In this document: in pieces, positions 22,235-33,007 of the stretch | How the letters are laid out: each line of letters begins with the position of its first letter | Position numbering within the stretch: the first letter of the stretch is position 1 | Assembly (NCBI GenBank): GCA_963854735.1 | Contig: OY978100.1 | Location: 558,001 to 622,000 of the forward strand | From: Marvania coccoides | Taxonomy: Eukaryota; Chlorophyta; Trebouxiophyceae; Chlorellales; Chlorellaceae | Length of the DNA: 64,000 nt | Direction of reading: 5' to 3' | The notes under the pieces: model-generated | What the model saw: the letters and a program-made list of their open reading frames with translations, nothing else | Told to the model about the DNA's origin: nothing | Databases searched by the model: none | Made by a program: the position numbers and the translations under genes

Positions 22235-25200
22235 ATGGACTTGCCGAGCACTGGTGGGGCTCCATTCCATCGAACACCTTGCCCTGCCAGACCCTCCTTT
22301 GGGAGCCAGCGACCAGTCCTTGCATTTTTGAGCACCAAATACGTCGCGAGAACGGCCAGGCCGGCCCCAAGCAGACAGTTTTTGGACCGAAAAGCGAGTG
22401 GCGTTCAAAAGGCAGCCCTCGCAGAGTCTGCCACAGACGACAGCGCGGCTTCCCACCCCAGCAGTTCGTTCAACATCACATATGTGAGTTGCCACGCCGC
22501 GCGGGAGAGCCACCCTACTCTACCACCACCACACCTGTGGCTTGTGGTTATCATTCATCTCATTTCCCCCAGTGCCCCATTTTTTCACGCCTCTCACCGC
22601 CCCAACCACCCTCATTCGCAGGTCACGTCCTCTGTGGACGCTGTTAGCACGTCTGGCCGCGGCCTGGAGGCCCGACCAAGCAGTCCTCCGTTTGAGCAGC
22701 TCGTCGCCGCCTGGGACTCTCTCTCCGCCCGCCTGCCGCCTCATTCAGGCAACGGCGCGGACGCCGACCTACTCGTGGCCACGCTCAAGCTCGTTCTAGC
22801 CGGCGCGCCCCCCGACGCGGCTGCCAGAGCCCTGGCCCTGGCCAAGACGTTGGCGGAGCAAGCAGGGGTAGGAATTCCGCTTAACGCGCGGGCCATAGCG
22901 GCTGGCATCCTGGCAGAGGCCTTCCCGCGGGGGTACCCTGCGGGTGGGGAGGCGTTGGAGCTGCGCCTGGGTCCAGAAGTACTGTCTTTAATGGCGGACC
23001 TTTGGAAAGTTCGCCGGTTGCCGTCCAGGATCGAACTGTACGACGACGAAGCGGCCGCGGCGCTGCGGGAGCTGTGCCTGGCGTTCTACGACGTGCGCGC
23101 GACGGCGGTGGAGGTGGTGTCCCGCCTGCACTCGCTGCAGCAGATCAGCCGCTACAATGTGCACGCTGAGCACCAGGTCGCGGCTCTGGAGGCGCTGCAG
23201 ATCTACGCGCCGCTGGGGCACGCCCTGGGGCTCAGCGGCGTGGCCTCTCGCCTCGAAGACACCTGCTTCCAGGTGCTTTTTCCAGCGTCCTACGAAGCGA
23301 CGACGGCGTGGCTTCGGCAGCAGGCGGACGCCAACCAGCAGGCGCTGGAGGGGTGTCGGGCGGCGCTGAAGCGCGAGGTGGAGGCCTCCCCGCGGTTTCA
23401 ACTGCTGGCGAGCGGCTTAGAGGTGTTTGGTCGGACGAAAACCCCGTTTAGCATGCTGAAGAAGCTGCTGCGGCTGGGGGACACCGCGCGGGGCGGGCGT
23501 GCGCGCAGCGAGGTGCACGACGTCATCGGCATCCGCGCGGTGGTTCTGCCGCGGCGAGATCTGCCGGCGGCGGCGGCGGAGGCAGCGGCGGTGGAAGCGT
23601 GCTACTTGGTGGAAGCTGCTGCCCATGCCATGTGGACAGCAGTGGAGGGACGCAGCAAAGACTACATCACAGCGCCCAAGCCCAACGGCTACCAGAGTCT
23701 GCACTCTGCAGTAGTGCTGGAGAGGCAGCAGCAGCAGGCGGAGGAGGAAGGCTCTCCGTCAACTTTGGCATCAGCATCGTCGTCATCATTATCTAGTGAG
23801 GATGGAGTGGCCACTCTGGAGCTCCAAATCAGGACTGAAGGTAAGCAATCGAGTAAATTCAATTTTATGCAGTGCTTTACTGAGTGGTCTATCTTCGGTA
23901 AGAGAAAAATTACGCTGCTAATAACCCTTCCTCTTCTTTTTTTTGCAGCCATGCACGCGCAGGCCGAGAGCGGCGCGGCCGCGCACGCAGCGTACAAGGG
24001 CGGCCTCAACTCCTCCCAGGCAGCGCAGCTTCGAGACTGGACTAACTCCCTGTTGCTGGGGGGCGGAGTCGCCTCTTCTTCCGCTTCCGTCTCAGCAGCC
24101 AACCCTACCTCACCCGCAGCAACCCTCGTCGACCGCGCGTCTCTGTCTTCCAGCGCTGTCGATGCGGAGGGAGGGCGTCAGCAGTGGGAGCCTCACACAG
24201 CGGCAGCGGCTCTTTTCCGCAGCCTGGATCTGGACGGCGACGGACGGGTGTCGCTGGAGGAGCTGCGGCACGCCGTGCAGGAGCTCGGCGGCAGCGGGCT
24301 GGACGCAGCGGCGGCGGCGCTGCTAGCGGCGGCAGACACCAACGCCGACGGAGAAGTTTCGCTGGAAGAGTTCCTCGAGTTTCAAGCCCGGGTGGGAATG
24401 GTGCACGCCGCCAGCGCCATGGACGAAGCCACCGCCGCCGACCTGTTGGGGTCGATCGACGTAGAAGAAAGCGCGAGTTTGGGAGAGGCAGGAGCTGCTG
24501 GCCTCCGCCCCGCCGACCCCTCTGCCAGCAGCAGTGATTGGGAGGTTGGGCCCGTGGACAACGGAGGGATGGGCATGTTCCTGCACTCATGGGCGGACGG
24601 CGACGCTAGGCGGCGCAGCGGTAAGGGCAAGAAGAGCCTCAGCCAGGGTCGGCCGTCCGCTCGTGCCTCCTTCATTGAGCGCAACTCCGACTCGATGAGT
24701 GGCAGCAGCCTGGACGACGCGCTGTTGGACAGCAAAGCTCTTGAGGTAGACCCTCAAGCTGTGGGAGGTCCCTCTTCGCATTCCCCCAGCGCCAATGGCC
24801 GAGTCAACGGCAACGGGGCGCTACGGCTGTCTCCCCCCCAGCAGCAGGAGGAGCAGTCATCAGATGAGGAGGACGAAGAAGGGTACTCCACAGCATCAGC
24901 ATCATCGCCAGCGTTCTCCAACGACGCCAGCTCCCAGCAGCCACCACCACAGCGGCCGGAGTTGGCAGCTAAGCCCGACCGCCGTCACGCCGCGAAATCC
25001 TCCAAAGCAGACCGCGCAATGCACGGCATCTATCGCATTTTCAACCGCGCGGGAGTTCCCGATCTGGCGGCGCAGTGGCAGCTCGTTCCTGTGCCCACAG
25101 CTGGCTTGCCGGCCACTGACGCTGCTGGCCAGCCGCTGCCGGGCGGCGCCATTTCGCTGCCGCGGCACGGTCCCTGTGTGGTGGGCGCGGTGCGCGACAA

Positions 25201-26870
25201 GGATTGCGACGTTGTGCTGGATCTCCCCACCGTCTCAGGCCGCCACGCGAGGCTGGAAGTCATTCGCCAGCGTGCGGTTGGTATGTCTAAATGCGTCATC
25301 ATGGATCTGGGGTCTACAAACGGCACCTGGGTGAACCGCGCGCGGATCGTGCCGTTCAAGGAGGCCCCGCTGTACCCTGGCGACGTGGTGTGCATCGCTG
25401 AGCCCCCCATTGCCTTTGAAGTGAGGGCGGTGGAGCCGGAGGAGTTCGAGGACGAGGAGTGGGAGACGGGGCACGGGCCTGCTGTGGCCGCTGCGCTGAG
25501 GGCGGCGGCGGCGTTGGAGGCGGAGGCCGCCTCGCGAGGGGTGTTTGCCCCCCAGGAGGCGCCCCCCAAGGTGGGCGAGCGGGCTAGGAAACTGTTGACC
25601 GGTAAGAAATCCGGTTAGTTTATATCATACGACCCCATTTATCAACACTAATCAATTCCGAGACAAAAACCCCGTTTTTTTTAAACCCTCCGTTAATATA
25701 TATTCCATTTTTTTCAAATCAGGCGGCGAGTACCAGGCTGCGTATATGCTGCTGCTGGGCGGCGTCATGGCCGCCCCGCAGGACGCAGGGCTCTGGGCGC
25801 AGCTGGCAGCGCTGGAGCGGCAGCGAGCGCGGCGCTCCCAGCAGGGCAGCTCCCCCGCCACCGCCAGGACCTTCCTGCGGGCAGCAGCCGAGCGCTTCGA
25901 CGCGGAGGCCGACCCCGCGGTGCGCCGCTCGGGCCTGGCTTCCGTCTTCTCCACCTGGGCGCAGCTAGAGTACGACATGCGAAACGATGGCCCCGCACGG
26001 AATCTTTTCCAAAAAGCGATCCGCATGGCGCGCTCCCACCCAGCGGGGCCCATCGCCGCTGGTGCAGCGAAGCTCACCTTCACGTGGGCCTCCCGCGAGT
26101 GGCGCATGGGGGACGCGCCCTTGGCTGCTCGGCTGTGCAGAGAAGCGTTGGACTTGGAGCCGACTAATCCCTACGCGCTGACGCTGCTGGGCAGCATTCA
26201 GGTCTCCACAGGCGATATGGAGGGCGCGCGGGCGCTGTTCCGCGCCGCGGTGGCCTCCGACAAGCGCTACGTCACCGCGCTGCAGTGCTGGGGGCGGCTG
26301 GAAGCGGGCGCGGGCAACATGGAAGCGGCGCGGGGGCTGTTTAAACGCGCGCTGCGGCTGGAGGAGGGCAACGTGTTTGTGTGGCAGGCGTGGGCTGTGG
26401 CGGAGGCGCGCGCGGACAACGTCCCCGGCGCCAGGGTGCTGCTGCAGCGTTGCACGCAGGTTGACCCCGAGTGCCGGGCAGCCTGGCACGCATGGGGGAA
26501 GCTGGAGGACGACGCGGGCGAGGTGGACCGCGCGCGGGAGCTGTACTCCAAAGTTCTGCAGCTCAAATCCAACAACGTGGTGACCCTGAGCGCGCTGGGC
26601 CGGTTGGAGCGGCGGGCAGGCAACCTGTCGGCAGCCAGAAAGCACCTCGAGGCGGCACTGGAGAGGGACCCCAAGCTGGCGTCGGCGCTGAAGGAGATGT
26701 CACACGTGCTGCGTGAGGAGGGGCAGGACGCGGAGGCCTACCGGCTTGAGAAGAAAGCCGCTGGAGTCAACAGAGACCGTCAGGCCATGATCGCGCAGGT
26801 GGGTTCCCCTGGTAGGCGGCACATAGAGCAGGCACACGAAAAGCAACAACAGCAGAAGCAGAAGCAGTAG
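22235..26870 (+). CDS. CRSH: CRSH-type (p)ppGpp synthetase fused to EF-hands, FHA domain and TPR array
   Basis: Exons 22235-22483, 22622-23840, 23949-25601 and 25723-26870; about 1422 residues. In order: a Ser/Ala/Arg-rich N-terminus resembling a plastid transit peptide; a RelA/SpoT HD-like domain (about 140-330) that lacks the metal-binding His-Asp (AAGILAEA in place of an AAxLLHD-type motif) and the second Asp (VSRLHSLQ for ADRLHN), so hydrolase activity is not expected; an intact synthetase domain (350-505: GRTKTPFSMLKK, DVIGIRAVV, APKPNGYQSLHS, LQIRT, MHAQAESGAAAH); two EF-hands (DLDGDGRVSLEE about 583, DTNADGEVSLEE about 620); a disordered Ser-rich linker; an FHA domain (890-955, SGRHARLE, STNGTWVN); and at least six TPR/HAT repeats (1045-1390). 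The synthetase end, EF-hands and FHA lie in one uninterrupted exon, and the TPR exon joins in phase 1. Ca2+-activated alarmone synthesis in the plastid is inferred from CRSH. The TPR part may have been a separate factor ancestrally. Confidence 0.85.
22484..22621 (+). other. stop-free, in-frame intron 1 of the CRSH fusion gene
   Basis: The intron is 138 bases (46 codons), starts TAT|GTGAGT, ends CATTCGCAG, and has no in-frame stop. Retention would simply insert 46 hydrophobic, His/Pro-rich residues into the targeting region. It is called an intron because of the strong sites and non-conserved composition. Confidence 0.7.
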
Positions 26871-27515
26871 AAACAGTCTTTTCCCCCGCCTCTTTCTGAG
26901 TGAAAAGTGAGTTCTTGAACGATCGAACCGCCCCCTCAAAAAAGGATACTCGGCCACGCACTTACACTGTACCATCAATTCTTTCTTCCTTCTTTTCAAT
27001 CTTTAATGATCACCCAACCCCAACAATCGAATGCCCCATTTTTCGAGCCAGCAGCTGTTGAAAAATAAATCTTTCCAAGGAATTTTCTTTCCGGTTGTCT
27101 GAGCTTCTCTGTACTCTCTTATCCTCTTCTCTCTTTCCAGAACCGACATTCTGGAATTTATTTACTTAATTTCTTTCGGTAGTTAATTAGCTTTCTGTTT
27201 GGAAGTGCTCCAGCGTTGATTTGATTTGTGTCTAAAAAACACCAACAGAAACAACGAAAAGAAGACGGGGGTGTGGGGGGTGAGAGGTTTTTCTACCAGA
27301 CAGGAGAGAAGCGTCACTAAGTCAAACCAGAACAGAGGTCAGTCAGAGAGGAAGAGTGTTGAAAATTGTGAAAGCATTAAAAAAAAAAAAATGCTGGCAA
27401 TTTTCGAAAAAGGTTCTGAAGCATCAACCAAAGGGGGTTGCGTGAACTTGGTTGAAAGCACCGTCCCCAAGATTTAAAACAAGCGGGTCTAAAATTAAAG
27501 CTCCTCGCGGAAAAT
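26871..27515. other. convergent gap after CRSH fusion gene
   Basis: AT-rich 645-base interval between two convergent genes, probably 3' UTRs. The CRSH frame could also splice out at GCGCAG|GTGGGT near 26800 to a further exon, but I found no convincing one here. Confidence 0.5.
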
Positions 27516-28973
27516 TTACCGCCGGCCTCTAGAGCGCCGCCGAGCGCTGCTGCCGCTGCCAGACCCCGCATCTGGAGACTCTGGAGGGGGAGTGAGGGTG
27601 CCTGCCACTCTGTCCTCGATGTAACCCTCGTCAATGAGCTTGTGATAGGTCCCCTTTCCTATGCCAATCGTCTTCCCAGTTTTAACGTTCAACAGGAGGC
27701 CTTGCTCCACCAGGGGGCTCACGGGGGGCGTCGGTGCCGCGGCAGCGGGGGTGACGGGGCTTGAAGGGGTCACAAGCACGAGCCTCACACGATCTGCGGC
27801 GATTTCTTGCTCTGCCGCTGCAGGCGGAGGAATGCTTTCTTGGAGGTCGAGCTGGACGGCCAGCCGCGCGCGGCGCAGCGCGGGGAGCACCCCGTGCTCT
27901 TGCGCCACCAGGAGGACCAGTCGAGAGCCCAGCGCGATGGCTAGCGCCAGCGCTGAGCCCTCTCGAGAGGAGGCACTCAGAGTCAGCATTGTGAGACCTG
28001 CCAGCTGCAACGCCACACGCAGCATGGTGTTCACCTGCAAGCGAGTAATCAATGCATTGCCATATTGATTATATTTGATCGAAACAAAGTAAAAAGGAAG
28101 GTCAAAATAAGAATATATGTGGATACTGGGTTTGTAACAACTAAACGCTCAATTGATTTCAAGCCGTGCCTTTCGGTTGGTTTCGTCGTTGTAGTAGTAC
28201 GTGATGGCCAGCCCCATGAGGGCGCTCATTGCCGCGTACCCCAGCACGATGGGGTTCTGCGCCATCTGCGCCAGCGACGGCAGCCACGTGCCAAACGCCC
28301 ACCGTGCTGCGCCAGCCATGCTGGACCCTAGCACAAGCGCACCTGCCGCGAACCTGCGTTTGTGCGGCACGCTGCGGTACATGATGAACAGCACCACCAC
28401 CGCGGACAGCGCGGCGAAACCCAGGCTGCCACCAGCCAGCCGAAAGGGTGTGGACTCTGCGAGCTGCGGAGCGGCATAGAAAAGGAAAGCGCCCATGACC
28501 GCAGCCAGCACGCGGGGCGTGGAGAGCTCCTCCCGATAGTCCATGTAGCACGCGGTGTCGGCAGCATCTTTGGAAAACCACCCCTTGGGCTTTGAAACGG
28601 CGACGAAAGAGGAGCCAACTGGCGGGATCGGTGTGACACACACCTCATGATTTCTGGCCAGGAAACGGTCCCAGCCGCACCAGGCGCGGTCTTTTCGGGC
28701 GTACGCGTCCTTCACGCCTTGCAAGGTGCGCGCGGTGAAGACTTGGAAGTCGGTGTGGCCGGGGCAGCGCACGACGACAGAGGTAGAAGTGAAGAGATAG
28801 CGGAAGAAAGCCCATTTATGCGCCCCCGGGAATTCGCTGACTTGGATGTGGGAGCCGTCCTCCAGCTTGATGACTTCCCGAAGGCCGTAGACGGTGGCAG
28901 AAGCGACGGCAGGGGATGCCAGAAAGAGCAGCTGGACGGTGATTGCGGCGATCTTCAGGCTGTGAAGCGACAT
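27516..28973 (-). CDS. NEMP-family nuclear envelope integral membrane protein
   Basis: Exons 28170-28973 (ATG at 28973) and 27516-28034; about 440 residues. A signal peptide (LKIAAITVQLLFLASPAVAS) precedes a lumenal domain with conserved Cys (VVVRCPGH, AWCGWDRF, EVCVTPIPP), then four or five membrane helices (VLAAVMGAFLFYAAPQL, FAALSAVVVLFIMYRS, IVLGYAAMSALMGLAITYYY; in exon 2 LRVALQLAGLTMLTLSA and ALALAIALGSRLVLLVA). The order matches NEMP1/TMEM194 and plant PNET proteins of the inner nuclear membrane. The cytosolic/nucleoplasmic tail has LLNVKTGKTIGIGKGTYHKL. Exon 1 runs to an in-frame TGA without a usable GT; the only phase-0 donor is the GC at CGAAAG|GCACGG, so a GC-AG intron (28035-28169) is inferred. 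Confidence 0.82.
28035..28169 (-). other. inferred GC-AG intron in NEMP gene
   Basis: Donor AAG|GCACGG, acceptor CGCTTGCAG. It restores the typical NEMP order of membrane helices by linking ...NDETNRK to VNTMLRVAL. The donor is weaker than the other GC donors in this window, so an alternative site remains possible. Confidence 0.5.
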
Positions 28974-29252
28974 TTTTGTAATTGATGCGCGTGTTAAATG
29001 AACCTGGGAGGTCGGGTATAGACAATATTAGTTGAATCTTTGATCGAGCAGAATTTTGAATTTGGAGATGAGCGCATGCCGCGCTACTGTGCCATTCATG
29101 AAAATATGAGTATCCAAGGTCATAAAATATTGAGAGAGGAAGTTAAACGAAGGTGAGGAAGTCAGAAGTGCCATAGAAAGAGTTGTTTTCCAACTTTTGA
29201 ATGCGTTCAACCGCTCTCGAGCACCATTTAAATTGAAACATTTTTTTGCAAA

Positions 29253-30766
29253 ATGATGCTGTCTCGACACATTGCAGGAGCCAATGCGGTACGCAGGCCT
29301 ACACGGCCTCGGGCGGTTTTTACTTTAACAAGACATGTTCGACCTACCCGCCTCTCCCGGCCCATGACCACAACCGTTAGAGCCATGGGCGAGCAGGGGT
29401 CGTCTTTTGACGTCAACATGTACTACGAAGCCAGCATTAGCGAGTGAGGAACAGGATAATCTATTTTTTTTTTGAGAAAAAATGTGGTGATCTGGGTCCC
29501 GAAACTTGCCCGTCGCCCTTACATTCTCACAATAACATGTTTCTGATTTGTTGCAGAGTGCGATCCGCGGACCGCGAGGGGCATGTCATTCTTCTCCAGC
29601 TCAACGATGGATTGAACTCGCTGTTGCGGGTCTTTGTGGGCAAGTTTTTAACCCACATTTGTCCTCACTCGACTGTTTTCACCGTCATCCATGCTCTAAA
29701 CTCGCCGCCCACTCGCTTCCCCCCCTCTTTTTGCAGGCGAATTCGAATGCGAAGCCTTGGTGAAAAAAATCAACAGCAAAGCCACCTCGGTACGCCCTCT
29801 CCATTTTCCACTCGCCCACCCACATGAGCCCCTGTGTTTTTGCCTACTTCCACCCCTCTTCCCTCCCCCTCTCCCTCCCTGTTCACTTTTATTTTCCCTC
29901 CACGTTCACCCTCTCTACTGTTTATTCCCCTCCAACCACCCTCCCTTTAGATGCAGGACCGCCCGGGCACCCACGACCTGATGAAGAACATGCTCGAGGC
30001 GCTGGGCTACCGCGTCACCAAGGTTCGCATTGCTGCGCTGGTGGGCAACACCTACCACGCTCGGGTGCACTTTGGGCGAGGACGGGGCATTAAACTGGCT
30101 GATGGCGCCCCCTCTGCCACCGAGATTGACATCGACGCCCGCCCCTCCGACGCCCTCAACTTGGCTGTGCGCTTCAAAGCCCCCATCTACGTCAACAAAG
30201 AGGTGGCAAACAAAATGGTGAGCGGAAATAAGAAAAACTCCATTTCCGCCATCGGATTCTCCTTGATTTTTTTTCCGTTTTCAATGCCTTTCTTGTCGCT
30301 CGTTTTTTTCGTTTTATACCCTGGACCAGTATTAACACCAATACCTTCTTATTCTGCAAATTCTGCAATATTTGCGTAGTCCCTGCCCCCTTTGGTTTAC
30401 GACGAGCGTACCGTCTCCGCCGCCGCTGCCGCCGGCGCCCACGCAACCGACAGCCAGACCGCCGCCGAGATCGCCGCCTCCTGCCGCGAGGAAATCTCGC
30501 AGCACGCTGACCCCACCATCATGAACAAGCTCGCCCTGGAGGTGGCCATCAAAGAGGAGCGGTTTGAGGAGGCGTCGCGCCTGCGGGACGCCATTGAAAA
30601 AACGCTGGCTTCTGACCGGCCGCTGGGGCTGGTGGTGGCCATGGAGTCGGCGCTAGAGGACGGCAGGTACGAGGAAGCTGCCCGGCTGCGGGACGAGCTG
30701 CGCCGTCTGCGGCTGGAGGCGCACCGCAATGGCAGCAGGGTGGCTTCCGACGTGCTGGACGTCTGA
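29253..30766 (+). CDS. BBD: bifunctional nuclease (BBD-type) with UVR repeats, predicted plastid
   Basis: Five exons: 29253-29443, 29557-29639, 29737-29789, 29951-30217 and 30380-30766; 326 residues. An Arg/Thr-rich transit-like N-terminus (first about 45 residues) is followed by the BFN domain (about 60-195: LRVFVGEFECEALVKKI, RPGTHDLMKNML, DARPSDALNLAVRFKAPIYV) and two UVR-like helical hairpins (EVAIKEERFEEASRLRDAIE; ESALEDGRYEEAARLRDELR). In Arabidopsis, BBD1/2 nucleases with this layout act in wound/defence responses. Intron 2 has a GC donor (GTGG|GCAAGT) that is required to keep the family motif VFVGEFE intact. The gene is head-to-head with the NEMP gene. Confidence 0.9.
29640..29736 (+). 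other. GC-AG intron in BFN nuclease gene
   Basis: Donor TGTGG|GCAAGT is the textbook GC-donor consensus; acceptor CTTTTTGCAG. Phase 1 joins V|G|EFECEAL. Reading through instead gives a non-family sequence. Confidence 0.8.
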
Positions 30767-31559
30767 AAAGACAATCCCTTATTGTAGCCCCCGAAAGAAA
30801 GAAATAAGACAGTAAATATGACGGTTTTGGTTGTTGAATGTCCCCTTTGCTAGAAAATCTTGCAGTAGGTACTGTACTTGTACTCAACGAGGAAATTGTA
30901 CTGTATCTCACTTCTTCGCCCCCAAAAAATATCGAGAAAGAATCTCCCCCCCTTCCTTCCTTGCCGTCACAGCGGCGCCCCGCACAGTTTTTTCTTTTTG
31001 TGTTTTTTCTTTCCGTTTTTTTCCTTTGTTATTTAGCGCGGGGCCCCTGTCGCGATTTGTATTTGTATATGGTGGATCGTCGCCTGCATACTTTCTTTTT
31101 CTTTCTACAATAGTGGTAAAATAAGGCGCTCCCTCCCTTCCCAACCTCCGACGCCATCTATACCCTTGCGTGCGCCAGCGAGCCATTTTGTGTTGTGTGG
31201 CAATCTCTTTTCTTTGTTTCGTGTATCATTACTATAAAAAACAAATCCGCTTACGTATCGTATCGGTTCCCCACTTGCGCCCCTTTCTTTTTATCCTCAC
31301 AGCTTTTAGTGGCTAGGAGCGCTTTGTATCTGGCCCAACCATGCTGCTGAGGCTGCATGAGGGCTGTCACCACCCCCTCTTTTGTGTTATTTTCATCTTC
31401 GTAGTTAGTTTTAGCATGGAAGTGTTTTTTTCTCTCTATCCATCCTCGCGCTTTTCCATATTAAACCTTGCTTCCGTTTTGTTTCCTTTTGTGCTTGTTC
31501 TCTTCTGTGTGTACCTAGTACTTGTGTAATATTTGAACGAGCAAGCAACAAAAGGAGAG
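30767..31559. other. pyrimidine-rich non-coding stretch after BFN gene
   Basis: T/C-rich plus strand with many CTTTCTTTTT-like runs, probably a long 3' UTR. Open frames here are low-complexity Phe/Ser/Pro and unlikely to be real. Confidence 0.5.
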
Positions 31560-31935
31560 ACGTTGATGGGGCGGACGCAGCGAGTGCTCAAGCAGTTGCA
31601 ACCACAGGTCTCCCTGGACGTCAACGAAGGGTGAACGTCGCAAAAACCCATGAACATCTCTCGATTACCAATTTTAATATTGCGCACATACGGCAGCAGC
31701 GTGCCAAGTTGACGACCTCCCTCTCTGTGCATTAGCTGGGCGTGGGACAGCTGGGCTTGCCGCGCTCCATCACAGCCTCGGCCAAAAAGATCCAAAGAAA
31801 CGGGCGCTGCAGCTGCAGCGCGCGGGCGTGGACCTGCCCGGCAACTCGGACGTGCAGCTGATCAAGGAGCGCAAGGCGCCGCCGCAGGAGCGGCTGCCTG
31901 ACAAGCAACAGCGAATAAAGTTCATTAGACGACAA
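31560..31935 (+). pseudogene. coding-like GC-rich fragment, identity unknown
   Basis: Two short islands of GC-rich, codon-like sequence in an AT-rich region. One reads GRTQRVLKQLQPQVSLDVNE (31568-31633). The other reads GQLGLPRSITASAKK and then, in a shifted frame, KKRALQLQRAGVDLPGNSDV to ERLPDKQQRIKF (31740-31925). No GT-AG join repairs the shift. This looks like exons of a gene that is truncated or decaying next to a retroelement remnant; I cannot name it. Confidence 0.35.
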
Positions 31936-32106
31936 ATGGAAGAAAGGAGAGGAGGAAAGGGAGGAAGAAGGAAAAAGAGGCGGGGCACAAAAACCAGCTG
32001 CAGCCAATGCTGTGTCACTATTAATGGCAGCCAAACGTCTATAATTTTGCCTAATTTTCTCAAGTGTTGTGTCCTTGATGTCTTTACGGATGTCTCCAAC
32101 GGGATT

Positions 32107-32560
32107 CTATTCTACGGTGTTGTCAACTAGTCGTGGTGTAGAGAGCCAGTTGCGTCCCTTTCCTGCTTCGTTTGTGATGGGGGCATTTAATGTGATTTCA
32201 AGGGTTGCTTCATTCGCATGGTGTCGTGACGCTGCCTGGTCTGCTTGTTCATTGCCGTGGATGCCCGCATGGGCTCGTACTTTATGGAGGCGGAGTGGAG
32301 TCGTGCGGCTTAGGAGCAAAAGTTGGTGATTCTTTTAAGGATATGCTAAAATTTGTGGGTGGTGTACCGTTGTGGGTTATAAATAATGGATTGGAGGCTT
32401 TGGAGGAGGCTGAGACTGTCTGAGAAGATTTGGAGCTCGTTAGTTTGGGGGGTATCCTGGATTGTTGTGGTGATGGCATGTAATTACATGCCTGCTGCTT
32501 CTGCTCTAAATACCGAGTGGAGGGTGTGTTGGTGCCCTATCAATGAAATATGTGTTTTGG
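32107..32560 (-). mobile_element. decayed non-LTR retrotransposon fragment (RNase H domain)
   Basis: On the minus strand the three RNase H signatures appear in order: SVFRAEAGM (catalytic Glu region), ELQIFSDSLSLLQSLQ (catalytic Asp) and HKVRAHAGIHGNEQADQAA (terminal Asp region). Two in-frame stops and at least one frameshift separate them, so the copy is dead. The arrangement is that of the C-terminal RNase H of LINE-type elements. No reverse transcriptase or endonuclease part is left in the window. Confidence 0.8.
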
Positions 32561-32583
32561 TATTTGTATTTGTGTTGTAGGTT

Positions 32584-32632
32584 CCACAAACCCTTTAGCC
32601 AGGGTAGTACACCACAAACCCTTTAGCCAGGG
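32584..32632. repeat. 21-bp direct repeat, 28-bp period
   Basis: CCACAAACCCTTTAGCCAGG(G) occurs at 32584-32604 and again at 32612-32632, beside the retroelement fragment. Confidence 0.9.
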
Positions 32633-32983
32633 GTTGAGTGACCGCTGTAGATGGGAGGGGTGCTGGGCGGGCCAGCATTGCCCAAGCGCGAACCCCAAAC
32701 CGGACGGGCCGTTTGCCGTCCGGAGAGTCCTGCTTTCCCCCCCCATTTTTTTTATTCATGTCGGTCGCGCCGTTGGGGGACTCAGGAAGGCAGGGGCCAG
32801 AGCCTTATATTGTAGGCGACGGTGCGGTCGCCGACGCAGTGGCAGTATTCGTACGTCCACAGTACCTGGGGTCGATCCCACCGGTGGAAGGGGGTACTCC
32901 GCCTTACTGTGGCGGGGTGAGTGGCACGTCGGCTTGCAGGTCTCTATAAGAGCGCCTTCGGTAGTAGACGTTACAACGATATG

Positions 32984-33007
32984 TAAACCCATAAACCCAT
33001 AAACCCA
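32984..33007. repeat. three copies of TAAACCCA
   Basis: An 8-base unit repeated three times in tandem, followed at 33046-33080 by an (ATTT)n/(ATT)n microsatellite. Possibly part of the boundary of the retroelement insertion. Confidence 0.8.

Noticed and set aside
25723..26870. TPR/HAT array as a separate gene
   Set aside because: It has no clear own promoter gap or 5' UTR; the preceding FHA exon ends at a good donor and joins in the correct phase across 121 bases. Kept as one gene, with the two-gene case noted as refutable.
32984..33007. TAAACCCA units as an internal telomere repeat
   Set aside because: The unit differs from plant-type CCCTAAA and Chlamydomonas-type CCCTAAAA repeats, and only three copies exist.
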